This document shows, piece by piece, positions 35,240-49,247 of a stretch of 64,000 bases of DNA. The DNA is from Panulirus ornatus (lineage: Eukaryota > Arthropoda > Malacostraca > Decapoda > Palinuridae), in the NCBI RefSeq assembly GCF_036320965.1, contig NC_092287.1, positions 3,872,297 through 3,936,296 of the forward strand. The letters run 5' to 3'. Every line of letters begins with the position of its first letter. Within the stretch, counting starts at the first letter, position 1. Made by a program: the position numbers and the translations under genes. The notes under the pieces are model-generated. The model ran no database searches and was not told the DNA's origin. It worked only from the letters and a program-made list of their open reading frames with translations.

Positions 35240-36010
35240 ACCTGCAAGACGACACAAGAATAAGCAAAGCTTTAGAAAATGAAAAAAAAAAGAAATGCTA
35301 CAAAAGAGACTGGACATAATCTGTGAATGGGCAAATGAAAACCTAATGAAATTCGAAAGGAGAAATTTAAGTAAATTGGGCGGACGGGGGGGGGGGGGGG
35401 TCACTATTTATTGACATCATAAAAAAAAAACAACAACAGAAAACGACATGAAGAGTGTCAGGGATTTAGATATAACTGAAAATAAGAATTCAGTATATAG
35501 AGAGCCTACCGTTAATACATTATAGTACTGTCAAACCAAAGAATGGGTGAGAACCGTTCTCAGTAAGAGATTGAAAACTAATGCTGAAAATGTTTAACCT
35601 ACGTTTAGGAAGCAAAGTTGATGGCTACGTTATTTGCTCACCCGGCAAACAAATGAGAAAATTCAGAAACATTTCACCAAGAAGTTTGACGGAATGCATG
35701 AACTATCGTGAGAGGTTTTACATGATAATATCTGCATGGCAAAATTTAAGTGGGCATGAAGAAAAATATTGAGCCGAATAGCAAACTAGACTGAACGATA
35801 CAGAACCATCAAGTCGGGTGTAATATTTACACTTAAACATTTCAAAAAAAAAAAAAAAAAGTAACAGACAAGGACATGAGAATCCGGCGAAATATGGAAA
35901 GACTATTGATGTGATACCAGAAGAATTAAGAAACATCTGAGAGACATCTACAGACACGTTTGAAATAGAACTTGATAAACGGTTGGGGTCACTCCACAAT
36001 CAACTCTAAA
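35240..36010 (+). mobile_element. CR1/Jockey-type LINE relic, 3' part
   Basis: A decayed frame reads LQKRLDIICEWANENLMKFE, like the segment after the RT active site in CR1/Jockey-type elements. It continues through degraded C-terminal sequence. A G-run of about 14 lies at 35387-35400. Confidence 0.5.
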
Positions 36011-36199
36011 TGGACAATGAAGGTGAATGGCGGCTCGAGTGTAATTCAACAACCAAAACGCGCGGTAAGCGTTACGCGCTGGCCCTGACATCGTGACACA
36101 ATCTCGTTATAGGTACTGGTAGGCAGATTCTTTGTGTATCTAACAAGGAAATGGCCTTCAATACTAAATAAATCCTTCAACCCTCTCCTTACAGTACAG

Positions 36200-36885
36200 C
36201 TGAAGAATCATGCATACCTCAACTGAAAAACTTTGTCGTGAAAAAATTTACGGTGACAAATTAAGAGATGTAGTCTTAAAACATTTTGATCAAAATTATC
36301 CCAACAAATCGACTGATAACCTAGCCACAAATTTTTTGAAGTTGGTTAGATCGCAGTTACTATTTCTTATAACCAAATATGTAACAAGCCTACAGACTGG
36401 AAAACAGCAAATATCTTCCTTTTATATAAGAAAGGAGATAAGATATTTACCTTATATCGCCGCTCAATTAGCCTCGCATTGTATATTTGCCTTATATCAA
36501 CGACCAATTAGCTTCGCAATGGCTTTCTCTGAAACGTTGGCTGAACAAAAACAGATGCATGGCTCCTGCAAACAAAAGAATCTATAAAATAAATTTACAA
36601 GAACTGCTAAGTTTGACAAGACAACCAGACCCAAAAATTCCTCTGATGCAATATACCTAACCTTTAGCAAAAGCATGGCATAAAGTATCAAGCAAGAGAC
36701 CAATAAAGTCATACAGAATAAGTATAAAGTAGACTGGCTCGCCAACAGAAGCCATTGACGGGCTGAAGTGATGAGTGGTGTGCCACAGGGGTCCTTTCTT
36801 GGCCTCGATTTTCATAATATACATTAATGGTCTAGAACTGGGTATAACATTTCCAAATCTGATGATACCAGTCAAGGAGGCAGAT
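36200..36885 (+). mobile_element. CR1/Jockey-type LINE relic, RT core
   Basis: Frameshifted segments read DWKTANIFLLYKKGDK (36390-36440) and MSGVPQGSFLGLDFHN (36770-36820), which are RT motifs of CR1/Jockey-like elements. A local 39-bp duplication (tatttaccttatatcgccg / tatttgccttatatcaacg) is present near 36447-36525. Confidence 0.6.
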
Positions 36886-39589
36886 GAAACCTAAAATAAT
36901 TCTAGGATCTTGAATGAGCCGAGTGATCATCTAAATTAGCAGAAAAAAAATTGTTAGGTATATCAATGTGGTCATAAGGGCACTTTTGGCTAGTGTTTTC
37001 TCCCTGGAATTCGTTTCCGGAGACTCACTCAACTTGGATACGGATGAAGCAGTTGCTATACTTGATATATCATGCTTAAGTGAAGGAGGGATAAAAAGCA
37101 TTAGTGGACGCGGGAATGATCCAGCGAAGCGCCACTCGTAAAGTTGAGAAATCAGAAAGTGTACACAACACAGGCCGACCCTTTCAAAAAGCAACAATTA
37201 ACACGCAATCAATTTAGAACATTGATATATTAGTATGCATTTCTTGCATCTCAGTGCTATTATAGTTCACCATTATTTGACGAGTATTATTACTATAATT
37301 TAAGATAAGCCTATTGCTCTCCTGACTTTCTATGGTGCTTATCGGTGCAGCGAAGGTACTTTCTCCGATCAGCTCTGAATTTTACATGAAAATTCTTCTC
37401 AGTGATCTAGTTTACTATGAATTAAATCAAAGTAAAATTTTCTCCATACGGTTTCAAAACCAGATAGGCCATTATAAAAGCCAAACATCTTTTTATATTG
37501 ATGTTAATCCTTCCCATTTCATGCAGATTTTCTTCAGGTATCACATAAGCTTTTAACTTCCCTCAGCCAGCCACAAACAAAATGATTGTAGGCTTCCATA
37601 TTTTTGTAATTTTTCAGTTCTTCCTTGTCGTTTGGTGCGGGTGCAAAAATAGAAAAAAAAGCCGGCCAGGGTAACATTGATGGCAAACTATGCAAACTCT
37701 GCCGATAGGTAATCCTTCTTGAGAGAGTAAGGCTCTATACCTCGCAGTAATTTCATTATCTTGCTATTATCTCGCTTTTACGTCCTTCAGAAGGCTCGAA
37801 GAGCTTGTCTTTCCCGTCCGCCATTGCGTATCACCCATAATGGCGGATCCTTTGCCAGTGAGACTTCAAACGAAAACGTTCAAGCTCCACCAATCGCCTC
37901 TCTCAATGTACAAACACATCACCTACATTGCATTCCCTTAGATTCTCAGTCCGTTTCCACTGGTTATTTTCTAGCATTCTTTGACGAGTACACCAGTCTT
38001 CCACTTGCTCCCTTTCTCCTCTTTCCACCACTGGTTGGAACTATCAAATAAGACTGCCAGGATATAAAAAGGGGAAGTCTGTGAGACCGTCCCCAGCATC
38101 CACGCTGAAAATGGTTACGTGGTATCTCCCAACCGCCGGCCACTTGGCAAAGGTACGATGATTCTGACTGCCAGCCAGCTGCCTCAGGCGTCGACTCTCT
38201 CAATTGCACTTGAGGATCAAGATGTGTTCATCCATTTTACTCCGAGTTTGTCAATCTATCTCGGAAATCAGGAGTGATTAAATGTCACTTGGGTCGTAAT
38301 TGGTGGAACATGGAAGAGTGCTTGCAATATTTTTTTGTTTTGTTTTACACTTAGGTCAACACTCGAATCCGCAATATCAAGGCATGCACACGGACATGAA
38401 GGTACGTCAGTATTCTATACCTAATTGCCTTCTTTATGTTAATATGAAGTGAAGCGTTGTCTAATTTACTCCCGAAAATCCAATGTGTAGATTTTTTTCC
38501 CAACTAAAAAATATTGGGAATTTCTCAGTCAGTTAACTGACAAATATTAACATAAAAATAGTAAGGAGTTTTGGCAAGCACGAAAAATGTTCCATCAAAA
38601 CAGTTGAATCGGTCAAACGTACGCATCCATCAACCATATCTTATCTCAACTTATCCGGGTATACTATGCAGATATTACGGTAATGCCGATCAGAGAGCCA
38701 AGACACTGGCTAACCATAATCCCGAAAATCATTCAAATTTCTGAGAGTCCGCAGGCGTGCAAGGAATGTGGGAAATGGTGGTTTTTAACAGTATCAATCT
38801 CTGAAATTCGCATTAAGCTTCAAAATGGTCTAAAACCAAATTATGATAGTTATAAAAGCCCCTTGAAATTGTAATTAGAAAGAAGAATAAAGAAAAGTAA
38901 ACTTCAAGACACTGACACCATATATCAAATAAATTAATGCGTTGGTTGGGTTATCTTCCCGAAAAATCACTGAAACACGGAAACATAGCCCTAAGTATAA
39001 CTTCTATTACAAAGATTTTCTAGTCTATTTAGAATTCCTGTTTCACACATCAACTTAGATATTTACTGGATTTACGAAAACTGCAACAACTTTTCTTCTG
39101 CAGGAAAAGCTAAAAGATTCAATAATAAAGTAGCACAGTCACAATAACTCATCATACCTAAAACATGAAGGTGTCTAATCACCAATTCATCTATGTACGC
39201 CGATGAAACCACTAAAACTAACAAAAGTGTGAATAAACACAAAATATGTGAATAATGAGTCAGAAATGGGTAATGTGTGTTTGTGAAGTTTTTTTTTTTT
39301 TTGCTCAGCTTGTCGTCTTCATGCCATAATCTCGTCCTCTTCACTGATCTTGTCTGACCACATTTCGGATGTAAGGTTGCTATTTAATGTTCTGTTCTAA
39401 CTCGGTTTCCAATTATGCCCTTGACTATCCCTCCCCGAAAATAACTATTCCTCGTCGACATTGTACAGTGTCTTTCTGTTGACATCGTATAGTGTCTTTC
39501 TGTCAACCTTTTCTATCATTACAGGTATCGCTTTTAAGCGTACCCTGTGTCATTCCCCTTTCTAAAGCCCTCCGTCCTGAACGTATCGA
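36886..39589. other. no supported gene
   Basis: AT-rich DNA with only short frames. I see no domain, splice pattern or repeat of note. Confidence 0.5.
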
Positions 39590-39590
39590 A

Positions 39591-39623
39591 TGACGTCACG
39601 TGTGGTGGTGGAAGGCTATATAT
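39591..39623 (+). promoter_or_regulatory. candidate promoter: CRE/E-box and TATA
   Basis: TGACGTCACGTG at 39591-39602 joins a palindromic CRE and an E-box (CACGTG). A TATATAT lies 15 bp downstream at 39617-39623. No gene could be placed downstream, so this is a site-based suggestion only. Confidence 0.35.
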
Positions 39624-39649
39624 GTAAGGCTTCGGTCTCGTGTTTCACA

Positions 39650-40960
39650 CCGACCTCTTTCTTTCTTCCATAACCCCTTACCGTCTTCAGACGTTATTAC
39701 TTTACAGTTTGATGGAAATATAGAGTAAGAAATTAGTTCTATTACATTTGTTGGGAGGAAGAAGAATAGGCACAAGAAATGACGCGGATCGCGGTTTGGG
39801 TTTCCAAAATGCCCAGAAGTTGGCCATCTTGAATTACTATGAATGTCACCAATTCTTGCTACGATCTCAATAACCATACTTAATAAAAACACTGTAGCTA
39901 CATTTTTTAATAATGAAAAATATTTTCATTATATTTCTATCTATATAAAGGTACAAAAAGTTAAAAATATACGGTATCTCGGTAATGTCAAATGCGTGTG
40001 GTCGTGTGCCTCATCTGGCAACACTGATGGAGTGGTTAAAGCCCAGAGGAGTTGAGTGTTGTCTGAACGATGCTCGTGGATTTATGGTATCTCCTCGGTC
40101 TACACAGGAACATAGGATATTTTTATGCTCAGTGTATGATTAGCGAGTCTCCGGAAGCAATATTTTTGGGAAAGTGTGGAAAAACACTCGTGGATTACGC
40201 CATTTAGGGATTTGTTGTCAATGTTTGCAACGGCACTGCCATTGCCAGGAAATCCCACGCTGGATGTAAGTGGTCAGTGATGTTGAAAAGATGGAATGAA
40301 CAGGAAATTATTTATTTTAGAACATAATCGCATGACACAGAGGAAAGCGAATAGGTCAGCAGTGACAAGATAGATTCGACCATTAGGTAAGTACTTCGTT
40401 AAGGTAATTCATGTTTTATAGGCATAATGAAGTACATATATTTTGCCAATTTCAAAGCCGATGGGTTATTGAACTGATGAGTAAATGGCACTAGGAAGTA
40501 TGTGAATCTCATTGTGATTACGTAATATTACTCGGATTCATAAGGTTTCGTATTAGCTTTTTATGTGAATTCGTGAAAGGTTTAGAAGCACTTGTTGCAC
40601 ATGTAGAAACGCCTTCGAGGCAGATAGAAACTTATAACACATATCGCGCAAAATCATGTTTATTGATTTATTCTAGTCTTCTACAAGACAATCAGTCCTT
40701 AGAAGCTGTGAACAGGTAGTAATTTGAAAACTGTGTAGTACGTAATAATTTTATAACTGAGTAGTACGTAATTTGATCTTCGCCTAGAGTAGCTAAACAA
40801 AATTTCACTGGAGTGTTTGAGGCGTCAGATAAATAATATCGAGTATGCTAGTTAATGGGAAGAATTAGGAAGAACCTGATGCCTGTTCTGATATTTACTG
40901 ACACCGGTCCTTGACATTTACCAACATTTCTGTAACGCTGTGGCTATATTGTACGATATC
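39650..40960. other. no supported gene
   Basis: AT-rich sequence without a recognisable gene or element. Confidence 0.5.
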
Positions 40961-40961
40961 G

Positions 40962-41229
40962 TAGTGCATTTCCCATGGACTATTTTTACGGGAGTTCCGG
41001 TGGCTTACGCGCATCGGTAAAATTTTGGACTTTGCATTTTATGTTAGGTTAGGCTAGGCTCTAATTAACTTCTCAATCCTTTACTCTATCAGCCAACGCA
41101 TATCAGTCGAAAATTTGGCTTAAAAGTGAACGTATGAATTCTTTACCTTATAAGCTCTGCCGTGGACCTTCACATGGCCTATTTTACCGATGCGCACGCG
41201 CGACAGGAACTCACGTGAAATGTCGACTA
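40962..41229. mobile_element. foldback/MITE-like element
   Basis: A perfect 15-bp inverted pair gcgcatcggtaaaat (41009-41023) and attttaccgatgcgc (41181-41195) lies inside longer imperfect arms that include gagttcc/ggaactc and catttc/gaaatg. The centre is about 150 bp of unrelated DNA. The class is unknown. Confidence 0.55.
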
Positions 41230-41272
41230 GGCTAGGCGCACATTACGAGACAGGCGACGCAGCACAGAGCAG

Positions 41273-41382
41273 GGCAGAAATCTGTATCTACAAGAGAGCA
41301 CACATAGTGGGACGCATGGCAGCACAGCGCAGGTGCAGGCCTGCGTTGCCCTGCGTCACACACTGGTTGAAACAGATTTCTG
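41273..41382. mobile_element. small foldback element
   Basis: A 12-bp perfect inverted repeat, gcagaaatctgt and acagatttctgc, bounds 110 bp. The interior also pairs partly (gacgcatggcag / ctgcgttgccctgcgtc). No clear target duplication. Confidence 0.5.
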
Positions 41383-43686
41383 CTTAACTTTTGTCATTCT
41401 GTGGCATCTTACGAGCAATTGGTTGACGGTGTTAGGAGAGATTCATTCTTGTATTGATACTAGGCATCGTGATCATATTTTTGTGGGAAACAACATGTTG
41501 ACAAAATAAGGTAACAAACACTTACCTTAAGAAAACTGCCAGTATGTGATCATATTTTTGATAGAAACAAAATGTTAACAAAATAAGGAAATAAACACTT
41601 GCCTTAAAAAAACTGCCAATATTTCTTCACTTCCAATAGGATTTTGGGCGTAAATCCTGAGGTAATGTCACGCTCTGTCACAAAATGCACATTATCGAAC
41701 TGTTGTCTGCTTAGTCGAAAGTCGTTCCTAAATTTTGCATCAGAGAATTCGGATGTCAGGGCCGTCTCCATACGTACTTCGTTTCTTCACGTACCCACTT
41801 TTCCATACCGACTCCTTTCCTTGCTGATGTCACACAGTATCAATAAATGCAACAGTTCAGAGTCCGATTCTGAATCTATATCTAAATGATAGTCCACCTT
41901 GGTCATGAGCAGTACAAAAGTTACCACACACCACGAAACACTGCCTCCCACTGTGCGCTTAGGTACCGTAAATGTAGCCATGCCGTGTCGTGTGCAAATT
42001 TTGAAGCCAAAAGGTTAATAGCATGTGTTTATTATTTGTATATTTTAATTGGTTACTTTTTTATCAGCGTACTCTTCACTGTGTGAAACTCTGTAAATAT
42101 TGTTTTATGTGCGATTTTACTTTTGGATGTATCAGCATATTCAGAGAAGAGTCAGTTTGCAAAACTTCCATTTTTATATATTTTTATCCGGAGAAAAGTT
42201 TGTTTGCAAGACCTCCATATTTTAAATTTCTACTTTAGCTCCGCATCACTATTGGCTATGGAAATACTGTGTTTGTGTTTTGTAGCGTCAGAACAGTTGA
42301 TAAAGAATATAATGTTAGTTGCCGAGTATGAAATTAAGCATTTCATGGAACAAATGTGGGATGAATTCATGTAAAAGTAGGCAATACACTTTAAACACTC
42401 AAAAGGACTTTTGAAAACATCGTTTGACTTCCGTAGCAATCAAGTCACCCTAATGGTAAAAATTCTATTCGAAAAATTCCAGTCACATGATGAGTACCGT
42501 GCAAATGGAGTTGTATGTCAACAAACAGCACAGCGGGCGGACATGTCGTTTGGATGTGTATGTAATTCATAAAAATGCACAGTACAATCATGTAGACTTT
42601 AAGTTCATGCATTATACATGACAACTGGAGAGAAGATGTGAGAGTATCGTTTCTTGGTCTGTTCTTGGCGCTGCCTTGCGGACGCGTAAGCTTAAACTAA
42701 GCAAGCATTAAAGAAATTAATTTTTAGGGTAATTAACCCTACATTTTCTGATGTACACATGACCCTCACTACTGTCGCCTTATTTGATATCATATCTGTA
42801 AATGGAAATGCTCAAACTCATGCTCCGCAGCTATTATTTTAAAATCTAAACACCCAATAGCATTGCAGAACAGTATCCAAAGATGATAGCGATGCTGAAC
42901 TAAACTAGGCAATTACCTTTTACTATGATAGGAAAAGGAACAGGAATTTTTTGAAAAAATAAAGATGGATTTAGTTTGGGTTAGGATAGCTAATTGTGAA
43001 GAGTGAAGACTGGGTGGGTCGTGGGCTGTATCGGGTATCGGATAGCCTCGTTGTCATCGACTATGTAGCGGGGGGTTGGTATGCCTGCCTCATGAACTGC
43101 GTAGTAAGGAAATACGTACGCTGAACACTGTGGCGCGGCTTACGTATTTACCGTATATAATACACCATTCGTAGAGTCACATGGATGTGTTTACGTATGA
43201 TAAGCTTATTTTGACGGATGTCTTGCTTGCACAACGTTGCGTAATGGTTTCTGTCGTTGTGGCAGAAGCTGTGGTGTGCTTCGTATTTTCTGTACGTACT
43301 ATATCGCTATAGACTTGGATCTTGTGTGTTGTCTGGTGTCTTGAGGTTGCAACATGTAATTGATTTGGTATTTGATAAGGTGTGAGGTGGGGGTAATGTT
43401 TCGCCCGTCCTGTTGCTTTACGCGTACAACTTAATACTTACCAAAAGCTCTGAATGTACCATGATATTGATGGATAAAGTTTTCTGAGGTGTCAACTGTT
43501 CAGTAGATAGCGAAAGGCTAATAACGATGCCAGTCTGGTATCGATTGTGCGTGGTAGCCTCTGCGTTAACATTGGTGGTGTTTGGCATCTCAAGCATAAC
43601 CTGCCAGATATGCTTTTCACATATATTTCACCATAACATTGCATAATTACCATGATTCAAGGATGTATAGAAATTAACTAACGTAC

Positions 43687-43690
<4 letters not shown>
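41383..43690. other. no supported gene
   Basis: Short frames only. A stretch at 42660-42680 looks weakly like an RTE tail hairpin but is too short to call. Confidence 0.5.

Positions 43691-43752
<62 letters not shown>
43691..43752. repeat. (TA)n microsatellite
   Basis: A TA tract of about 62 bp downstream of the ARF gene. Confidence 0.95.
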
Positions 43753-43759
<7 letters not shown>

Positions 43760-44102
43760 TTGTAGTAGGTTAATCACATTAAACTACATATATTTCATTA
43801 AGGTAACACTAGTTTAATAAACTTGTTTAAAATTAGCTCATCATGTAAATTCAGCTCAAGCTAGATATTGTTGCCAAAAGCCCCAGTCCTTTTATATTTT
43901 CGAGAAGTTGTTCATTCCTGTCAAACTGACAAACATTTCTACGTTCTTTTTAACTGATGTCTGTGACTTAGATATGATTAGTAATTGCAGTGATACAACT
44001 AGGGTTACTGAGAATAGCGGTGTGTACATAGATAACAGCGTCGTTTGGGGATTGGATCGAACAAGGCGAGTAACCAGATCGACACAGTGGAAGTAGATGG
44101 AT

Positions 44103-45635
<1,533 letters not shown>

Positions 45636-45832
45636 GACTGCGCTGGCGATGGACGAAGAAGACTGTGTATCTCTTATGTCCTGCGGTAGCTGTTCTCGCC
45701 CCGTGGTAGATAACTCCTGCTGGGGATGTGTCGTGAGGGCTGTTATCAAGAGGCGGATATTGTGGCTTTATGTATTCTGCTCTCGTTGACGGGCGGGCTG
45801 GGAGTGAACGTTCGTGTCATGCTAGCCGGGCC

Positions 45833-45840
45833 TTTAAATA
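45833..45840 (-). promoter_or_regulatory. TATA-like element of the ARF gene
   Basis: On the minus strand the sequence reads TATTTAAA, about 200 bp before the ATG. About 30 bp downstream lies gttcactc, a loose initiator. Suggestive only. Confidence 0.35.
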
Positions 45841-46188
45841 GGAAAGGAATCCCACGTCGATCTCGGGCTAAGTCATTTCGACCACGTTGGCGGAGCTTGA
45901 CGTGGACGCCGACATATCCCCCACTGAATCACTCACGCACACAGTTAAGAGGACAGGGTTCCCTTGACACGTCACAGTGGTTCTGTTTATGTACACATAT
46001 GACTCTCTCGTGACGAAATGACGGGAGTTAATGTGCCTGGTTGTTGGGAGGTGATGATGCAATCATTACTCGTAGGATCTGTATGCGGGAGATTAGACTA
46101 CACTGCATAAAGAGATGAATGAACTCTGGCACTAGTTTCTAACCAGTGTTTGTGTGTGTGAGAAGTGAGTGCGTTCTGTTATGCTATG

Positions 46189-46315
46189 TACAGGTTGTCC
46201 CCCCAAAAAAACGTACTCACTCTTTGACACCCTATAACACTGATTTTTTTTCAGATCTGAAAATGATAAGTTATAGGGTGTCAAAAAGTGAGTAAATTTT
46301 TTAGGACACCCTGTA
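46189..46315. mobile_element. mariner-like MITE
   Basis: Terminal inverted repeats start caggttgtcc on the left and end ggacaccctg on the right. They pair over about 45 bp through actcact and tttgacaccctataac, and both ends abut TA, the target used by Tc1/mariner elements. The 123-bp interior has no coding capacity. Confidence 0.8.
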
Positions 46316-47509
46316 TATGTCTGTGTGTGTGTGAAATGAGCGCGTTCTACATCTATGATGCCTATCTCCTCCCTTAACTCCGTCAAAAGGGTGACCGGCG
46401 ATAGTGTAACTAAATAGTTAACTCGTGTGGTCATATTTTATGCAGTGATGGTATATAAAACCGTACCGCATACCTGTATAGCTACCACTGTTAACGACAG
46501 TATGATTACACTAACTGAAAAAAGATAAGATATACATTCATGGCCTCGCGTTGCGGCACAGGAAATTAAGAAGTGTGGCTTTGGTGATCCGGGCCATTTC
46601 ACAATGCCCCCCAGACTTTCTGAGGATTCTGGTGGGCAGGACGCGGGAACTGATGTTTAGAATATGAATGATAACCTTGTTTAATTTCCGGAAGCCGGAC
46701 ATCGTGGCTTCCAGACGGGTCAGAGGCCTACGTCACAGACACGTAGGTCTCTGGAGTCAGCTTTCGCGCTTCCAGCTGCACACAAACACAAGTGCAGCTA
46801 TTACGGCACCCCAGAAGTCCTTAGGGGCGTACGGGATCTAACCGGGAAAGACACCGTGCATGTAACATCCGCCACTCTGAAATGGCGAGGAGCATGGTGT
46901 CAAGAAAGCGCGAGGGCTCTCATACCGGGACCTGGAGGTGTGCTCCGTGAAAGCCCTAACCTGGACCCATACCCTTTACAGGATGTGGTCCAGGAGCGCG
47001 GGTTAAGATCAGTAGCCCGCTATGTCCATTTGGTGTCGGCCCTTGGGCTGGTGAGTGTGCCTCCCCCTTTGTGTGCTTGTAGGTGGCGGTTGGCTGTCCG
47101 TCGCCCCGCGGTTAACTGGCGGGTGCCAATCCCCGAAGGCGATTCTGTTTGTCGGGGGTGTGGATGTCCTGGCGGAACTGCCCGCTGCTCCTGTCCGGCA
47201 GGTTGCATTAGACGGCAGTTGTGTTGGCGACTGCCACGGTGCACTAGGATAAGTAGGGTTTGTGTCTAACCATATTCTGTCCGCCCAAACTCAACCTTTC
47301 TTATAACTATGCTATCATCATTCTGACCTAATATCTTCCTCTTATTCTCATACGCAATTTCGAATAACCAACTCTTATTTCACTATCTACACACACACCT
47401 AAAATAACCAACACCGGGGTAGCCAGCGTTGCAAATGACCAGTGACTGGCTATTATAAGAACAAAATAGGAACGACTTGCGTCCGCCCGTGTTACCCTGT
47501 AGTGCCACC
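46316..47509. other. GC-rich non-coding stretch with hairpins
   Basis: There is no supported gene. Four hairpins lie between 46690 and 46994 (see findings). A 137-codon frame at 46856-47269 has no recognisable domain and is not called. Confidence 0.4.
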
Positions 47510-47765
47510 CTTGATTGGTCAAGGGCGTAAGGTCCAGATTTGATTGGAGAAGTGTGGCTCCTAAGTGCCACACCTACTTGGCTGGAGGGCCTCAGGTCCG
47601 GCGGTGATTGGAGGAGGGGCTATAGTGAAACTGCTGGTTGACTGGAGGATCCTAAGTCCGTCCCACATCTTGCCTAAAGCTCAACCACCCAACTTGACCT
47701 CAGCAGCCTGGTGCCTCGGATGAAAGGTCCAAGTGTTATGGTTAACTGGAGTGATGGCCCGGCGT
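47510..47765 (+). repeat. degenerate ATTGG-containing repeats
   Basis: Related segments such as cttgattggtcaagggcgtaa, tttgattggagaag, gtgattggaggagg, ggttgactggagga and ggttaactggagtg recur at 25-100 bp intervals, often followed by (t/c)aagtcc or caggtcc. Confidence 0.4.
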
Positions 47766-47911
47766 GGCCATCTGGTTTTCTTCTCGGAGGTGTGGGAACA
47801 TAGCAGGCCTAATGGTCCTGCTCTCCTCTCGGTCGTCCTACCCTAGAATATCACTTACACCATAACCACAAAGACACACACACATACATACATATATACA
47901 CGAACATGTGG

Positions 47912-47913
<2 letters not shown>

Positions 47914-47966
<53 letters not shown>
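47914..47966 (+). repeat. (CA)n microsatellite
   Basis: A CA tract of about 53 bp. Confidence 0.95.
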
Positions 47967-47968
<2 letters not shown>

Positions 47969-49165
47969 GTTCGTAACAATATTCACAGTGTAAGACTGGG
48001 GTGTCCAAGCTAGCATCACTTAGTAGTTCTCGTGGTCGGTAGTGAATCATTGTTATTGAATAGGGATGAGCTTGGTCTGGTTGGAGCGAGCTGCATATTA
48101 ATCTCTCCTCACCTGTTTCGTCATCATCCCTACCGGTTTGAATGAGTGTACTTCGAAATAATCCTCATATTACATTTTTTTTTTTTAATGCCGTATTGTA
48201 ATATTCCATGCCCAGTATGTCTCCCCTTCACCATGTCAGGAGGGAGGGAAACATAATTCTTCAGCCCGTGGGCCACAGGAGATGGAAACCTTCGTCCTCT
48301 GCGCAGATCAGGTATGGATGAATCATCGGAGCTTGTTAGTGACATGTTGGACCGCCCGGAGCAGTCTTGGTCCACGTGATGCAACCGTTGTAAGCTCAGC
48401 GCCGTAGCTCCACTGCTACTCTTTATCAACCTAAGAGTCTCACAGCCTTGTCAGAGAGCGCGCGCGTGTGTGTGTGTATGTGTGTCGGAAGGATTTGATT
48501 CCCTTGTTCCTCCTGTTCAGTTCGGAGTCGCGTATGTCAAACAGATCCATGATGTCAACAGTCAGTTTTTTTTTAAGATTTTGCTCTCCGTAGCGTTGAT
48601 CGCCGCCGTGGGGACTCCCTTTGTGACGTATAGATGACGTGGTGTATGAAGTGGCGTCATATCCCCCCCTTCGTCTACGACCCGCCCCCTTTCTCATATC
48701 TAAAGGTCTCCGGGAGGTGGGCAGCACCAGGCATGGATGAAGGCAAGCAAGTATGATTATGTACGTGGGGAAAGGAACGTCGTTGACATGAAAATGTGAA
48801 CTTGAAGAGTCAAGCAGATGAAGGCGAAGGTGCTGAAGCTCTTACGCATTGATTGATTTTTTTTCTTTGTTGTATACTCTAACGCGAGTTCTCTGGGTGA
48901 TATAAGTTTACTTCCGAATGTCAGTAGCGACAAGTCACCATTGTGGAAACAGTCTAACTCTTGGCGGAGGACGTAAGGGGAAGCGTATGGAAGTAAAGCC
49001 TTGCAGTGCTTTCACTGTGTATGATGGGGTCGCGTGGCGGCACCAGTGCTGTGAAGTGCGTTGGTCTAAGACGGTAAAGTAACTAGTTAGGAAATTGATC
49101 GCGCGCCTGGTTTAAACAATACCAACTAACACATATCAGGAAAGTGCATGTTCAGCACAGAAAAG

Positions 49166-49169
<4 letters not shown>
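47967..49169. other. no supported gene
   Basis: Two minus-strand frames (48727-48440 and 48429-48130) look mildly protein-like but have no domain and are not called. A GT-rich tract lies near 48462-48484. Confidence 0.4.

Positions 49170-49244
<75 letters not shown>
49170..49244. repeat. (TA)n microsatellite
   Basis: A TA tract of about 75 bp. Confidence 0.95.

Positions 49245-49247
<3 letters not shown>

Noticed and set aside
46856..47269. 137-codon GC-rich frame with many Cys at its end
   Set aside because: The cysteines do not follow a known spacing, there is no signal peptide, and the stretch is hairpin-rich.
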